From assembly GCF_018219815.1 (NCBI RefSeq), contig NZ_JADMKU010000002.1, positions 62,001-126,000 on the forward strand: a stretch of DNA of 64,000 nt. The letters are read 5' to 3'. Both the position numbers and the translations under genes were made by a program. This document shows positions 8,823 through 17,586 of the stretch, one piece after another (the stretch's first letter is position 1; each line of letters starts with the position of its first letter). Source of the stretch: Thalassovita aquimarina (GTDB lineage Bacteria; Pseudomonadota; Alphaproteobacteria; Rhodobacterales; Rhodobacteraceae). The notes beneath the pieces are model-generated. The model saw only the letters and a list, made by a program, of their open reading frames with translations, was not told where the DNA came from and made no database searches.

Positions 8823-9904
8823 TTGCGCCCGCCCGCCTTGCGGCTACGCCCATTGCCCTCACCGGGTTCGGCGGTTTTTTCTTCGAGCTGAGGATCGTCG
8901 GCACGGATCTCGCCGAGTTCCTGCTGCTGAAGATACTTGGCAGCGCTGCTCAGCCGCGCGGTCAGCTTTCTGAGCAGTTGATCCTGGGATTCCTTTTGCT
9001 GCAGAACCTCCGCGTATTTCTTTTCCAGCGCTGAGATATCTGCATCGCGCATGGATTGCAGCCGTAGGGCAAGCGACAGATCCTGCTTGGCTTTCTCCTC
9101 GCTACTGCGAAGAGCGATGAAACGGTCCTGCATCTCGGTCTGCTTGGTCTTGGCTTCGGCAAGCGCGTTGTCGAGAGCCGTCTCGAGTTCCGCAATCCTG
9201 GCTTCGCGGGCGACCAACTGCCCGCGGGTTTCCGCAAGCTCGGCGCACAGCGCGCGGTTGTTTTGCACGACGGGCTCGATGCGGAAATGCAGTTCGGGAA
9301 AATCGGGATCCGTGTCGCAACGCCTGCGCGGCGTGAACCCCTCTTTTCTCAGCAAAGCGATCAGGTCGGGCAGCCCCGTCCCGCCTTCATAGAGCGCGTT
9401 GCGCCCCGTGCGCAGGAAAATATCTCGAAAACGGACCAGCCCGTCGATGGCGATGAGCCCCTTCAATATCTCAGCCTCTTCGCCGGGCGTATCCAGCAGC
9501 AGGACGTCGGACCGGTTGTCCGGCGCCGGCAATTGCTTCATCAGGTCGGCAGCGGTCAGCGTTTCAACTTCGACCAAGGCGGTTTCACGCAAGCCGGGGA
9601 AGAGTTCGCGCAGCGCGCCGGGAGCGCGCAGGCTGGAAAGCGCGGCCATGTTGAACCGGTGCAGATTGGCGCGGCCTGTCTTGGCCCCGATCGCCACCGG
9701 CATCACCGTCACGCGTTCATCGCCTGCGGTCCGCCGGACCAGAGCGGCAGCATCGTCCTGGTAAGGTTCGACCAACACGATCCGCTCCGCGTCGGCGGCG
9801 CAGGTCGTTTCCAGCAACCGGCCCCGGCCAGCGCCCAGATGCAGCAGGGTACCAAGCGGTTCTGCGCCGAGATCGGTGATCCACTTCTCCCAGCCTTCAG
9901 TCAT
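8819..9904 (-). CDS. FkbM-like methyltransferase domain with C-terminal coiled coil
   Basis: A 361-aa protein. Residues ~15-170 look like a SAM-dependent methyltransferase: TLLHLGAGRGRLLE (glycine-rich motif I), IVLVEPYQDDAAAL (acidic motif II) and VLLLDTPGEEAEILKGL, which matches the FkbM-family signature region. Residues ~200-330 are a long heptad-rich coiled coil with many Glu, Lys, Gln and Ala, and the C-terminus is very basic. A methyltransferase joined to a coiled coil recalls polysaccharide chain-length or terminator proteins such as WbdD, though this is only analogy. It overlaps the upstream coiled-coil gene by 8 bp and the sulfotransferase by 4 bp. Confidence 0.7.
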   Translation of the reverse strand: MTEGWEKWITDLGAEPLGTLLHLGAGRGRLLETTCAADAERIVLVEPYQDDAAALVRRTAGDERVTVMPVAIGAKTGRANLHRFNMAALSSLRAPGALRELFPGLRETALVEVETLTAADLMKQLPAPDNRSDVLLLDTPGEEAEILKGLIAIDGLVRFRDIFLRTGRNALYEGGTGLPDLIALLRKEGFTPRRRCDTDPDFPELHFRIEPVVQNNRALCAELAETRGQLVAREARIAELETALDNALAEAKTKQTEMQDRFIALRSSEEKAKQDLSLALRLQSMRDADISALEKKYAEVLQQKESQDQLLRKLTARLSSAAKYLQQQELGEIRADDPQLEEKTAEPGEGNGRSRKAGGRK

Positions 9905-11048
9905 TGCCTGCCCCTTTCCGCTTGGTCGCGGCGCGTATCCGGCGCAGTGGCGCCGTCAGCCGATAGGATTTCGAGCGCATGATTGCATCGATATGGTCCT
10001 GTTTCTCGTGCAGTCGCGCCCGAGTGCCGTCGAGCCACCCCCGCAGTTCGGCCGCCTGGGTCGTGAGCGTGTGTATATTTCTCGCCAAGGCGCTGATTTC
10101 GCGGTTCTTCTCGGTCAGAACGAGGTCCTTGGTTGCCAGTTTTTCGCGCAACTCGGTGGTCTGGGCGACGTAGCTATCCATCCCGTGGTTCAACTGATCG
10201 AGCCGCTGCTGAAGCTGTTCCCGCTGTGTCAGCAGGTGCTCCATCTCGTGCTGCATCACACTGACCTGCTCCAGCAGCAGCACGTTCTTGGATTCCGTTT
10301 CCTTCAGTGCCTTTTCCTGCGCGGTGGCTCTGTCCTCGGCGGCCCGCTGCGCCACGAGATGTGCGTCGATCTGCTTCTGCAGCTTCGCCGCATGCACTTC
10401 CTGCTTTTGCAGCTCTTCCCGGAGCGCGTCGGCGGTGCCGCGATCGGCGTCCTGGGCCGCGCGATAATCGTGGAACAGCGCATCGGCATCCACCCAAACG
10501 GGGTCGCTCCCCCGCGATAGGTCGGTCGTGCTGGCTTCGAGTTCGTCGGCCAGACCCTGGGCGGTGAGATCGGTCAGCAAGGTCTGGGCGGCCAGAAGGT
10601 TGAGCACGGCCTCCTCATGAGGCTGCGCATCCTCGGTCGCGTCGAGAACGCCATCGGGCAGATCCAGCAGTTCGCAGACAGCATCAGCGTGACGGGAGAC
10701 AGCGTTGGCTTCCAAGACCAGAACCTGGTGCCGGTGACGGCGGATCAGGTCAAGAATTTCCTGCGCGATTGCGCCCCATTGGGCCAGCGCAACGCTCGGC
10801 GGGATGCCCTGTTTCATCGCCTGGCTCAGCGCGCTCAACGGGCCTTGGTGCAACACCAGGAGACGGGCCTCTGGCGCGGCCTCCAGTTGGGCTTCGGCCT
10901 CTGCCCGGTCGGTCAGCACGCGCACCCCCTTTTCCTTCGACAGCAGGCGGGACAAGGGGCCGCAATCCTGGGTCTCGGGATGCCAGAGGATCGTTGGCTG
11001 CATGGCGGCTGTTCTTTCCGGGCTGTCGGAGATGTCTGTTGAAGCCAT
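9897..11048 (-). CDS. Coiled-coil protein of polysaccharide cluster
   Basis: I choose the ATG at 11048 (383 aa) because AAAAGGA lies just before it; reading could extend 21 codons upstream. Residues ~20-130 form an alpha/beta region (TILWHPETQDCGPLSRLL, LLVLHQGPLSALSQAM), and ~200-360 form a near-continuous coiled coil. The C-terminus reads MRSKSYRLTAPLRRI, a short motif I know from coiled-coil stretches attached to glycosyltransferases in surface-polysaccharide loci. No catalytic domain is evident, and I do not recognise the N-terminal region. As first gene of the minus-strand trio, it may scaffold or regulate the FkbM-like protein and sulfotransferase made after it. Confidence 0.72.
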   Translation of the reverse strand: MASTDISDSPERTAAMQPTILWHPETQDCGPLSRLLSKEKGVRVLTDRAEAEAQLEAAPEARLLVLHQGPLSALSQAMKQGIPPSVALAQWGAIAQEILDLIRRHRHQVLVLEANAVSRHADAVCELLDLPDGVLDATEDAQPHEEAVLNLLAAQTLLTDLTAQGLADELEASTTDLSRGSDPVWVDADALFHDYRAAQDADRGTADALREELQKQEVHAAKLQKQIDAHLVAQRAAEDRATAQEKALKETESKNVLLLEQVSVMQHEMEHLLTQREQLQQRLDQLNHGMDSYVAQTTELREKLATKDLVLTEKNREISALARNIHTLTTQAAELRGWLDGTRARLHEKQDHIDAIMRSKSYRLTAPLRRIRAATKRKGAGND

Positions 11049-11421
11049 TGCGTTCCTTTTCGCTCTCATGGACGGCGCCGCGTCGCCACAAGGGCCAGAC
11101 GAGACCGGCAATCCGAGAATAACCCAGTCGGGACAGATCCCGAAAGACGCTTGTGAGAAACCATGCGGAAGTCTTCACTATTTATCAATCGAGGACGGGC
11201 TATATACGAGCCATTTCGTCTTGTCAGCCGTTTGCGCGGAATGATTGTGCGAATTTCGGCTATTTCCGCACCCTTCCCGGCTAGGCGCTTGCTTCAGGGG
11301 GACAGATGTGTTTTTTCACGCGGCAAACGCGAACCGGAAGGACCGGTTTTCGGTGGCGGGAAGATGAAAATCTGTCTGACCGCAATGCCGCGAAAGTAGA
11401 CTAAGAGGAACGCTGCCAGGA
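11049..11421. other. Divergent intergenic region
   Basis: A 373-bp gap between the minus-strand coiled-coil gene and the plus-strand gene at 11422. It is AT-richer than its flanks around 11160-11230 and should hold the two divergent promoters. Short open frames here have no recognisable product. I could not pick a promoter with confidence. Confidence 0.45.
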
Positions 11422-12162
11422 ATGCCAAACTCAAGGGAATTCTGGGAACGTCTGGGCAAGGCACGGGAAAACGCCCTCTCCGGGGAAATACTGATCGCTT
11501 CTTCGCTGCTGGACGATCTCCGGGACAATTATCGGACCGGAGACGAGAGCATCGACGGCAAGCGGTTCAAGCTGCTGGAGACGATCGCCGGCACCTGCAA
11601 CATCCCGTTCCCGGAAACCGCATCGCCGACACCGGTTCGGCCCACCACAGCAACGGCCACCGAGCTGCGGGCGCTGCCCGGCAAATCGACCGGTGGCGAG
11701 ATCGTCATCGACTGGTCGTCGGACGTGCCCGTGCGCGCGGAATTCCGCCGGGACGGCCAAGCGTTCGTGATCAACAACTTCGCGCTGTCGGTGCGCGGTC
11801 CGGCGGCGGGCAAGCACCTTTTTCCAGCGCTCGAGCGTGCGAGAGAGACGGTTTTGGCGCTGCAACGCACCGATGCGCTTATCGACTATGAACGCTACCT
11901 GGACCTGATTGCCGAACAGACCGGAGATCCGGGGGCGATCGGGCGCTCGACCCTGCTGGACGGCGAATGGTTCGAGGCCGCGTGTCGCCTTGACCCATCG
12001 CTGCCTTTCAACCTGATCGGGGCCGCCCTGTCCCGGTTGCGCCAGGGCGACACGGCACGCGGCCGACACCTGCTTCGACGGCTGGCGGGATCCGGCTATC
12101 CGGAGCGGCGGCATGCGCAGCGGTTTCTGTACCATCTTTTGTCCGGGGAGACCGCAGAGTGA
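11422..12162 (+). CDS. Hypothetical protein, first gene of glycosyltransferase/sulfotransferase operon
   Basis: A 246-aa cytoplasmic-looking protein with no family I can name. The N-terminal ~50 residues are helical (FWERLGKARENALSGEILIA), the middle is Pro/Thr-rich and then beta-rich (GGEIVIDWSSDVPVRAEFRR), and the C-terminal ~70 residues look like a helical TPR-like pair (WFEAACRLDPSLPFNLIGAA, RRHAQRFLYHLLSG). An AGAGGAA sequence precedes the ATG. The stop overlaps the GTG start of the large glycosyltransferase by 4 bp (GTGA), so the two are probably made in fixed ratio, and a partner or adaptor role for that enzyme is plausible. Confidence 0.7.
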   Translation: MPNSREFWERLGKARENALSGEILIASSLLDDLRDNYRTGDESIDGKRFKLLETIAGTCNIPFPETASPTPVRPTTATATELRALPGKSTGGEIVIDWSSDVPVRAEFRRDGQAFVINNFALSVRGPAAGKHLFPALERARETVLALQRTDALIDYERYLDLIAEQTGDPGAIGRSTLLDGEWFEAACRLDPSLPFNLIGAALSRLRQGDTARGRHLLRRLAGSGYPERRHAQRFLYHLLSGETAE

Positions 12163-15047
12163 TTTCCATCCTTGTGACCATCGGTGACATGGCCCCGGTG
12201 CGGCGGGAGCCGGTGCTGAATGCCGTGCGCGAGAATCTCAAAAACCCGGCGGTGCGCGAAGTCTTCGTGCTGACCGAGGGCGACCCTGCATGGCTGCCCG
12301 AGGAGATGGGACAACTTGCCACGCGCCTGCACATCGAGAAGGTGTCCGACCGTCCGACCTTCGGCGCGCTTTTCGAGGCGGGCAACCGGTTGCTGGCGGC
12401 GGGGGCGGACTGCATCGCCATCATGAATGCCGATATCAGCATTCCAACCGAAAGCGATGCCGAGCGGTTGCAGGCCGGGTTCGGCCATCTGAACGACCTG
12501 CCGGGGCAGGTGGTTTTTACTCTGGCGCGACACGAGCAGTCCGAAGAAGGGCCGCGGATCGAGCTTTTCGAAGCTTCGGGGGTGCCGAACTATATTTCGG
12601 CCGACGCATGGGTTTTTCACCGGCCAGTCGAGCTGAAGCGCGAACTGTTCTATTGCCCCGGACAAATGAACTGCGACATGTTCCTCGCGCATGACCTGAT
12701 TTCCTCGGGCTACACGCTGTTCAATCCCTGTCTCGACGTGACGATCCAGCATCACGAACCGACCAAGGACGATGCCTTCTACAAGGAGAAGAACCAGGAG
12801 GAAGGCGTTCGCAACCTGTTGGAACAGCACATGTCGCAGAACGGGATCGACCCGTTCAACTATTATCGGATTCCGTGGATCAGCACCGAATGGCTGAAGG
12901 CCGGCTACCGGCCGCGACCGCTGCACACCAACAGCCCGACGATCATCCTGACCGCCGACGAAGCGATGGTCGAATGCCCGGATGAGACCATCGCCGAACT
13001 CGCCCGGATCTGCGCGGACGATAACCGCGAGGGTCAAATCGTCTGCGCCGGCGATGTGCGAGATTTCTTCCGCCGCCATGCGGCGGTGCTGGCCGACTGT
13101 CCCGGCATCACCATCAGCCCGGCGGACCGGCCGCTGCAGGGGGTGCGCGAAGGGTACCTGCTGGGTCGCCAATACAGCTTCAACAGCATCGCCTTCGTGA
13201 ACGACCTGTCGCGCGCCGCGCCCGAAGTGCTGACCGAGGCTGATTGCGTCTTCGTCGGTACCGGCGCGCCGGGCATGAAGCGGCCTGACCCGCTGGGATG
13301 CACGCTGGTCACGTCGGTCTTCCGGTCGGACGATTTCCTTCAGGGTTTCATCAACAACTCGGTTGCGCTGGAAGGCTATGACAGCCTGATCGATCATACC
13401 TTCCTTGTCGCCAACATGTCCGAACTGGAAGCCCGGTTGCTGAACGGGCTGATGGCCGAGCATTCCAATGCCACGGTGTTCTGGAATCGAAACGATCCCG
13501 GCCTCTATGCGTGCTGGAACCTCGGAATCCGGATGGCGCGGCACGACTATGTCTCGAACGCGAATGTCGACGACCTGCGCGACCCGACCCATGTGGTTGC
13601 CCTGTTGCGCGACCTCGAACAGCACCCCGAGGCGCTGGTGGCGGCGACCGCACTGAACCCGTTTTATGACTTCCCCGCTGACGGCAGCCTGCCCGAGGAA
13701 CGCGAGGGCTGGTACAGCGAACGACCGGGACGTTTCCGGCTCTACGACCTGGCCTACCTGTCCGAAGACGATCCGGCCAAACTGGTGCCGCATAACATGC
13801 CCCATTGCATGCCGGTCTGGCGCCGTTCGCTGCATGACCGCTATGGCTGGTTCGACGAGGCGCGCTACGGCACCTTTGCCGACTGGGCGTTCTGGCTGAA
13901 GGCGCTGCGTGATGGCGGGTATGGCTGGCTCAATCCCGAACCGCTGGGGTATTATTTCGTCAATCCGACCTCGCATAACCGGCGCGGCAATGAGTTGGAG
14001 CGTCTCCACGACGTGGTGGAGAGTGACTTCATCGAGATGTTCACAGCCCGCCGCGACGGCACCGCGGCGCATGCCTCCCGGTCTGCGCAACCGGCGCCGC
14101 CTAAGCTGAACCTGTCGGGGCACGAGCTGTTTTACGGGCACCACCGCAACAGCTTCAACCGCACGGTAAAGTCTCTGGAACCGCTGGGACGCACGGATGG
14201 CGAAGGGGTGCTGTTCCTGCCCTTCATCGAACGGCATTTCGTCTGGGGCGCCGATCCCGGCGAGGCGCAGTCGGACTCCCCCACCCCGATCACCCGGGAC
14301 TGGGTGGGCATCCTGCACGTTCCGTTCGACGCGCCGGACTGGTTCAACCCTGATGTCAGCCCGGAGGTTTTCTTCGAAACGCCCCTTTGGAAGGCGTCGC
14401 GCCCCCATTGCCGCGGCATCATCACGCTGGCTGCCGATCTTGAAGCCGACCTGAAGGCCTTCGACCCCACGCTGCCAACCCTATCGGTCCGCCATCCCAG
14501 CGAGTTGGCGGTCGAGATGTTTCACCCCGAGGCCTATCATGCCGAACCGCGCGTCGTTCAGGTCGGGGACTGGCTGCGCAAGCTGCAGGCAATCCATAAG
14601 CTGAAGGCGCCGGGGCATGACCGTGTGATGCTGCTGAAAAGCCACACCGAAGCTTTCATGGATCACGAAATTGCCGTCTTCGGGGACCATCGCGATCCCG
14701 CCGTGGACATGCGGAAAATGGTTCCCAACGAGGAATACGATCGGCTGCTGTCGCGATCAGTCGTTTTGTGCCTGCTTTATGCGACGGCGGCCAACAACGT
14801 GGTGATCGAATGCGTCGCCCGCGCGACGCCGATCCTGGTCAACCCGCTGCCCGCGGTGGTGGAGTACCTCGGCCCCGACTACCCGCTTTATGCCTGCGAT
14901 GAGAACGAGGCGGCGATACTGCTGTCGACCCCCGGAATGGTCGACGAGGCGCACCAGTATCTTCTCGTACGGCGTCAGGAGATCGACCTGAGCTATGAAG
15001 GTTTCTGCCGTGACATCGCCGAGTCCGAATGGTACGCAAAGCTTTGA
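12159..15047 (+). CDS. Large multidomain glycosyltransferase-like protein
   Basis: A 962-aa protein starting with GTG in a GTGA overlap, preceded by GGGGAG. Three blocks can be seen. Residues 1-150 resemble a GT-A fold with an IAIMNADISIP acidic motif and a QMNCDMFLAHDL segment. Residues ~385-640 resemble a second GT-A unit: LVTSVFRSDDFLQGFI, ALYACWNLGIRMA-like text (written GLYACWNLGIRMARHDYVSN), NANVDDLRDPTHV and FDEARYGTFADWAFWLKAL. Residues ~650-960 look GT-B-like, with LLYATAANNVVIECVARATP and PAVVEYLGPDYPLY as a possible donor-site helix. It probably extends the polysaccharide in the cytoplasm. Which sugars it adds is unknown. Confidence 0.78.
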   Translation: MISILVTIGDMAPVRREPVLNAVRENLKNPAVREVFVLTEGDPAWLPEEMGQLATRLHIEKVSDRPTFGALFEAGNRLLAAGADCIAIMNADISIPTESDAERLQAGFGHLNDLPGQVVFTLARHEQSEEGPRIELFEASGVPNYISADAWVFHRPVELKRELFYCPGQMNCDMFLAHDLISSGYTLFNPCLDVTIQHHEPTKDDAFYKEKNQEEGVRNLLEQHMSQNGIDPFNYYRIPWISTEWLKAGYRPRPLHTNSPTIILTADEAMVECPDETIAELARICADDNREGQIVCAGDVRDFFRRHAAVLADCPGITISPADRPLQGVREGYLLGRQYSFNSIAFVNDLSRAAPEVLTEADCVFVGTGAPGMKRPDPLGCTLVTSVFRSDDFLQGFINNSVALEGYDSLIDHTFLVANMSELEARLLNGLMAEHSNATVFWNRNDPGLYACWNLGIRMARHDYVSNANVDDLRDPTHVVALLRDLEQHPEALVAATALNPFYDFPADGSLPEEREGWYSERPGRFRLYDLAYLSEDDPAKLVPHNMPHCMPVWRRSLHDRYGWFDEARYGTFADWAFWLKALRDGGYGWLNPEPLGYYFVNPTSHNRRGNELERLHDVVESDFIEMFTARRDGTAAHASRSAQPAPPKLNLSGHELFYGHHRNSFNRTVKSLEPLGRTDGEGVLFLPFIERHFVWGADPGEAQSDSPTPITRDWVGILHVPFDAPDWFNPDVSPEVFFETPLWKASRPHCRGIITLAADLEADLKAFDPTLPTLSVRHPSELAVEMFHPEAYHAEPRVVQVGDWLRKLQAIHKLKAPGHDRVMLLKSHTEAFMDHEIAVFGDHRDPAVDMRKMVPNEEYDRLLSRSVVLCLLYATAANNVVIECVARATPILVNPLPAVVEYLGPDYPLYACDENEAAILLSTPGMVDEAHQYLLVRRQEIDLSYEGFCRDIAESEWYAKL

Positions 15048-15067
15048 TTTATTCGGGAGGCAAGGTC

Positions 15068-16804
15068 ATGGACAGGATCCGCAGTTCGTCTGAAGCACAT
15101 GTATTGGTGATGGCGAATTGTACTCATGTCAGCTTGGCACTGGCCCTGCGGGAGTCGGGCCTGTTCGCGAGCGTCGATTCCGCCGAGCTCTACAGCATGA
15201 GCGAGGAGGAACGCGAAAAGCTGGCCGGGGACGTCGAACGCTACGACTATGTCATAACGCTGGAACATGGCGACTATTTCGGCGCGCTGTCCACAGATAA
15301 GCTGCGCAGCCGTCTGGGCGAACGGCTGTTCAGCCTGCCGACCCCGTTCTTTTCCGGGCTGATGCCCGACATGGCCTATCTGCGCTACGACAACGAAATC
15401 GCGCGCACCGCAGCGGTGCTGGGCGATTATCACAGCGCGCTGATACTCGAAGAAGTCCGCTCGGGCTTCACCCGCCCCGAGATCGTGCGGCGCTATGTTT
15501 CCGGTGTGGCTTTCGACCGGCTCGATGTCGAAGGCGTGTGGAACGACAACCTGACGGAGCTGAAGGCGCGCGAGGAAAACACCGATATCGCCATCAGCTC
15601 CTACATCGAACAGGCCGCGGCGATGGGAACCATCGCGGGGCAGTTTCTGTCCTTCAACCACCCCACTGAGGGGCTGATCAACTACATTGCACAGGATTTC
15701 ATCCGGCGTACCACAGGGCAGGATTGCGACCGGGCGCTGGTGACGCGGGCGACGCACAACCTTTATTCCGACGCGTATTGGCCGCTGCATCCCGTTGTAG
15801 CCGAGAGACTGGGCCTGCCGAGGCCGGAAAAAACCGTGTTCAAGCAGCCCGCGCGCCTGGGTGGAGCACATATGGAAATGGACGAATTCGTCGGACGCAG
15901 CGTCGATTTCTTCACCGCCGAGCACGACCCACAAAAATTCGATATCGCCACTCCCCACTACCTGTCCGGGCGCATCGCGCCGGTGGACCCGGGAGAGATC
16001 AGGCAAGCAGAAGAGGCAAGACCGAAGCCCATGAAAACAGACTCGCCGAAGAAGATCGTTATGACCCATTTCGGGCGCAGTGGCTCTACCGTTCTGACGG
16101 GAGCGCTGAAGCAGCACAGCAAGATCGCCTGGCTGGAGGAATATTTTTCGCTGAAGTGGATCAATTCGCGCGAGACCTATGATTTCACGCTGGACCAGAT
16201 GATCGGGATGATCGACGCCGAGGTTGCCAAGGTACATGCGCAGAATCCCGATCTTCTGGTCGGACATGAGATCAAGCTGATGAATTTCCTGCAAAATCCC
16301 AGCTGCAACATGATCGACTATGCCCGCGCAACGACCGATCCGAACGAATATATCCATATCGTTCTGCGCCGGAAAAACGTGCTGAAACGGATCTGTAGCG
16401 TCTACAAAGCGGCACAGACCAAGGTCTATCACGTCGGAGGCGAAGACCAGGCATACCGGGACAAAACCTTCAGCATCGATTTCAGCAATCTGGTGGATTA
16501 CGACACCGGCCAGAAGGCGGACACCTTCCCCGAGCTGATCGCAAAGTCGCTGGCGCGGGAAAACGAGGTTCTGACGAATTTCCGCAATGCCGGCATCAAG
16601 TACCTCGAGCTGACTTACGAGGACGACATCGAATCCGATCCTCTGGACGCCTACCACAAGATCGTGGATTACCTCGGGCTGGAGTACGAACCTGCGCGGG
16701 TGTCGCTCAAGAAAACGAGCGGGTCGTTGAAAAAGGACCTGACGAACTTTGACGAACTCGAGGCCGCGATGCAGGGATCAGAATATGCCTGGATGCTTGA
16801 CTAA
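15068..16804 (+). CDS. WcbI-like acyltransferase domain fused to sulfotransferase
   Basis: I choose ATG 15068 (578 aa), which has GGGAGG 7 bases upstream; an in-frame ATG at 15029 overlaps the previous gene and lacks a clear site. Residues ~10-260 resemble the capsule-biosynthesis protein WcbI: VLVMANCTHVSLALALRESG, a central YDYVITLEHGDYFGAL, and FLSFNHPTEGLINYIAQDFI. Residues ~335-578 are a sulfotransferase: KKIVMTHFGRSGSTVLTGAL as phosphosulfate-binding loop, IHIVLRRKNVLKRICSVYKA as 3'-phosphate segment, and ELTYEDDIESDPLDAYHKIV. A ~25-residue Pro/Lys-rich linker joins them. WcbI proteins are thought to act on capsule sugars, so one polypeptide may both acylate and sulfate the glycan. Confidence 0.8.
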   Translation: MDRIRSSSEAHVLVMANCTHVSLALALRESGLFASVDSAELYSMSEEEREKLAGDVERYDYVITLEHGDYFGALSTDKLRSRLGERLFSLPTPFFSGLMPDMAYLRYDNEIARTAAVLGDYHSALILEEVRSGFTRPEIVRRYVSGVAFDRLDVEGVWNDNLTELKAREENTDIAISSYIEQAAAMGTIAGQFLSFNHPTEGLINYIAQDFIRRTTGQDCDRALVTRATHNLYSDAYWPLHPVVAERLGLPRPEKTVFKQPARLGGAHMEMDEFVGRSVDFFTAEHDPQKFDIATPHYLSGRIAPVDPGEIRQAEEARPKPMKTDSPKKIVMTHFGRSGSTVLTGALKQHSKIAWLEEYFSLKWINSRETYDFTLDQMIGMIDAEVAKVHAQNPDLLVGHEIKLMNFLQNPSCNMIDYARATTDPNEYIHIVLRRKNVLKRICSVYKAAQTKVYHVGGEDQAYRDKTFSIDFSNLVDYDTGQKADTFPELIAKSLARENEVLTNFRNAGIKYLELTYEDDIESDPLDAYHKIVDYLGLEYEPARVSLKKTSGSLKKDLTNFDELEAAMQGSEYAWMLD

Positions 16805-16842
16805 CGCCACCCTGACCAAACCATTTTCCAAAAAGGCCTGAC

Positions 16843-17586
16843 ATGAACACCATTCCCAACGCCATCGTCATCGGGGCAGGTAAAGCCGGGTCCACATCGC
16901 TCTACAATTACCTAGATGCTCATCCCGCGATTTTCGGATCGCGAGTGAAGGAGCTTATGTATTTCTCGACGAAATTCGATCAGGGCGCCGAATGGTACTT
17001 GTCGAATTTCCCCCAGCAAGAGGGCGTTGAGGTCTATTTCGAGGCAACGCCGCAATACTCCTTCCGCGACGAGTTTCCGCAGGTTGCCCCCCGCATCCGC
17101 GATTACAATCCGGATATGTCTATTCTTTATATCGTACGCGAACCGCTGTCGCGGATCGTGTCGCACTTCAATCACTGGGCGCGCGCCTTCCCTGACAGGT
17201 TCACCGATATCGAAGAATCGCTCCGGAACCCGGGCCACCGGAAATTCTTCGTCGACCGTACACGCTATCATTACCAGATCCAGGCGTATCTTGATCTGTT
17301 CCCGGCCGAGAAAGTTAAGGTGGTGTTCCTCGAGGACCTGAAGTCCGACTTCGTGCCAACCCTTAACGACGTTTACCGCTTCCTCGGCGTCGAGGAATGT
17401 GCGGAAACCATTGAGAACCGGATCTTCAACCAGCGTAAGAAAGCAAGCGATACCCGCGTTTGGCGGCTGGATGACATTTCCCCAGAGCGCCGCCAGGAGA
17501 TCGTCGAAACCCTGTCGGAAGACGTTCAACAGCTGTTTTCGCTGTGCGGCAAGGCCTCCGATTTCTGGGGCGAGGCCTACCGATGA
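16843..17586 (+). CDS. Sulfotransferase domain protein
   Basis: A 247-aa, compact sulfotransferase close in style to the heparan N-/O-sulfotransferase-like family. The 5'-phosphosulfate loop is AIVIGAGKAGSTSLYNYLDA near the N-terminus, then FGSRVKELMYFS; the 3'-phosphate segment is ILYIVREPLSRIVSHFNHWA, with the conserved Arg and Ser. VKVVFLEDLKSDFVPTLNDVYRFLGV is the typical downstream helix. AAAAAGG lies 6 bases before the ATG. The stop overlaps the acetyltransferase start by 4 bp. PAPS-dependent sulfation of a sugar hydroxyl in the nascent polysaccharide is the likely role; acceptor unknown. Confidence 0.88.
   Translation: MNTIPNAIVIGAGKAGSTSLYNYLDAHPAIFGSRVKELMYFSTKFDQGAEWYLSNFPQQEGVEVYFEATPQYSFRDEFPQVAPRIRDYNPDMSILYIVREPLSRIVSHFNHWARAFPDRFTDIEESLRNPGHRKFFVDRTRYHYQIQAYLDLFPAEKVKVVFLEDLKSDFVPTLNDVYRFLGVEECAETIENRIFNQRKKASDTRVWRLDDISPERRQEIVETLSEDVQQLFSLCGKASDFWGEAYR

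Noticed and set aside
12096-14408. A 770-codon minus-strand frame across the large glycosyltransferase, and another at 14993-16657
   Set aside because: High-GC antisense shadows of strongly coding plus-strand genes; composition is Arg/His/Gln-rich without recognisable domains.
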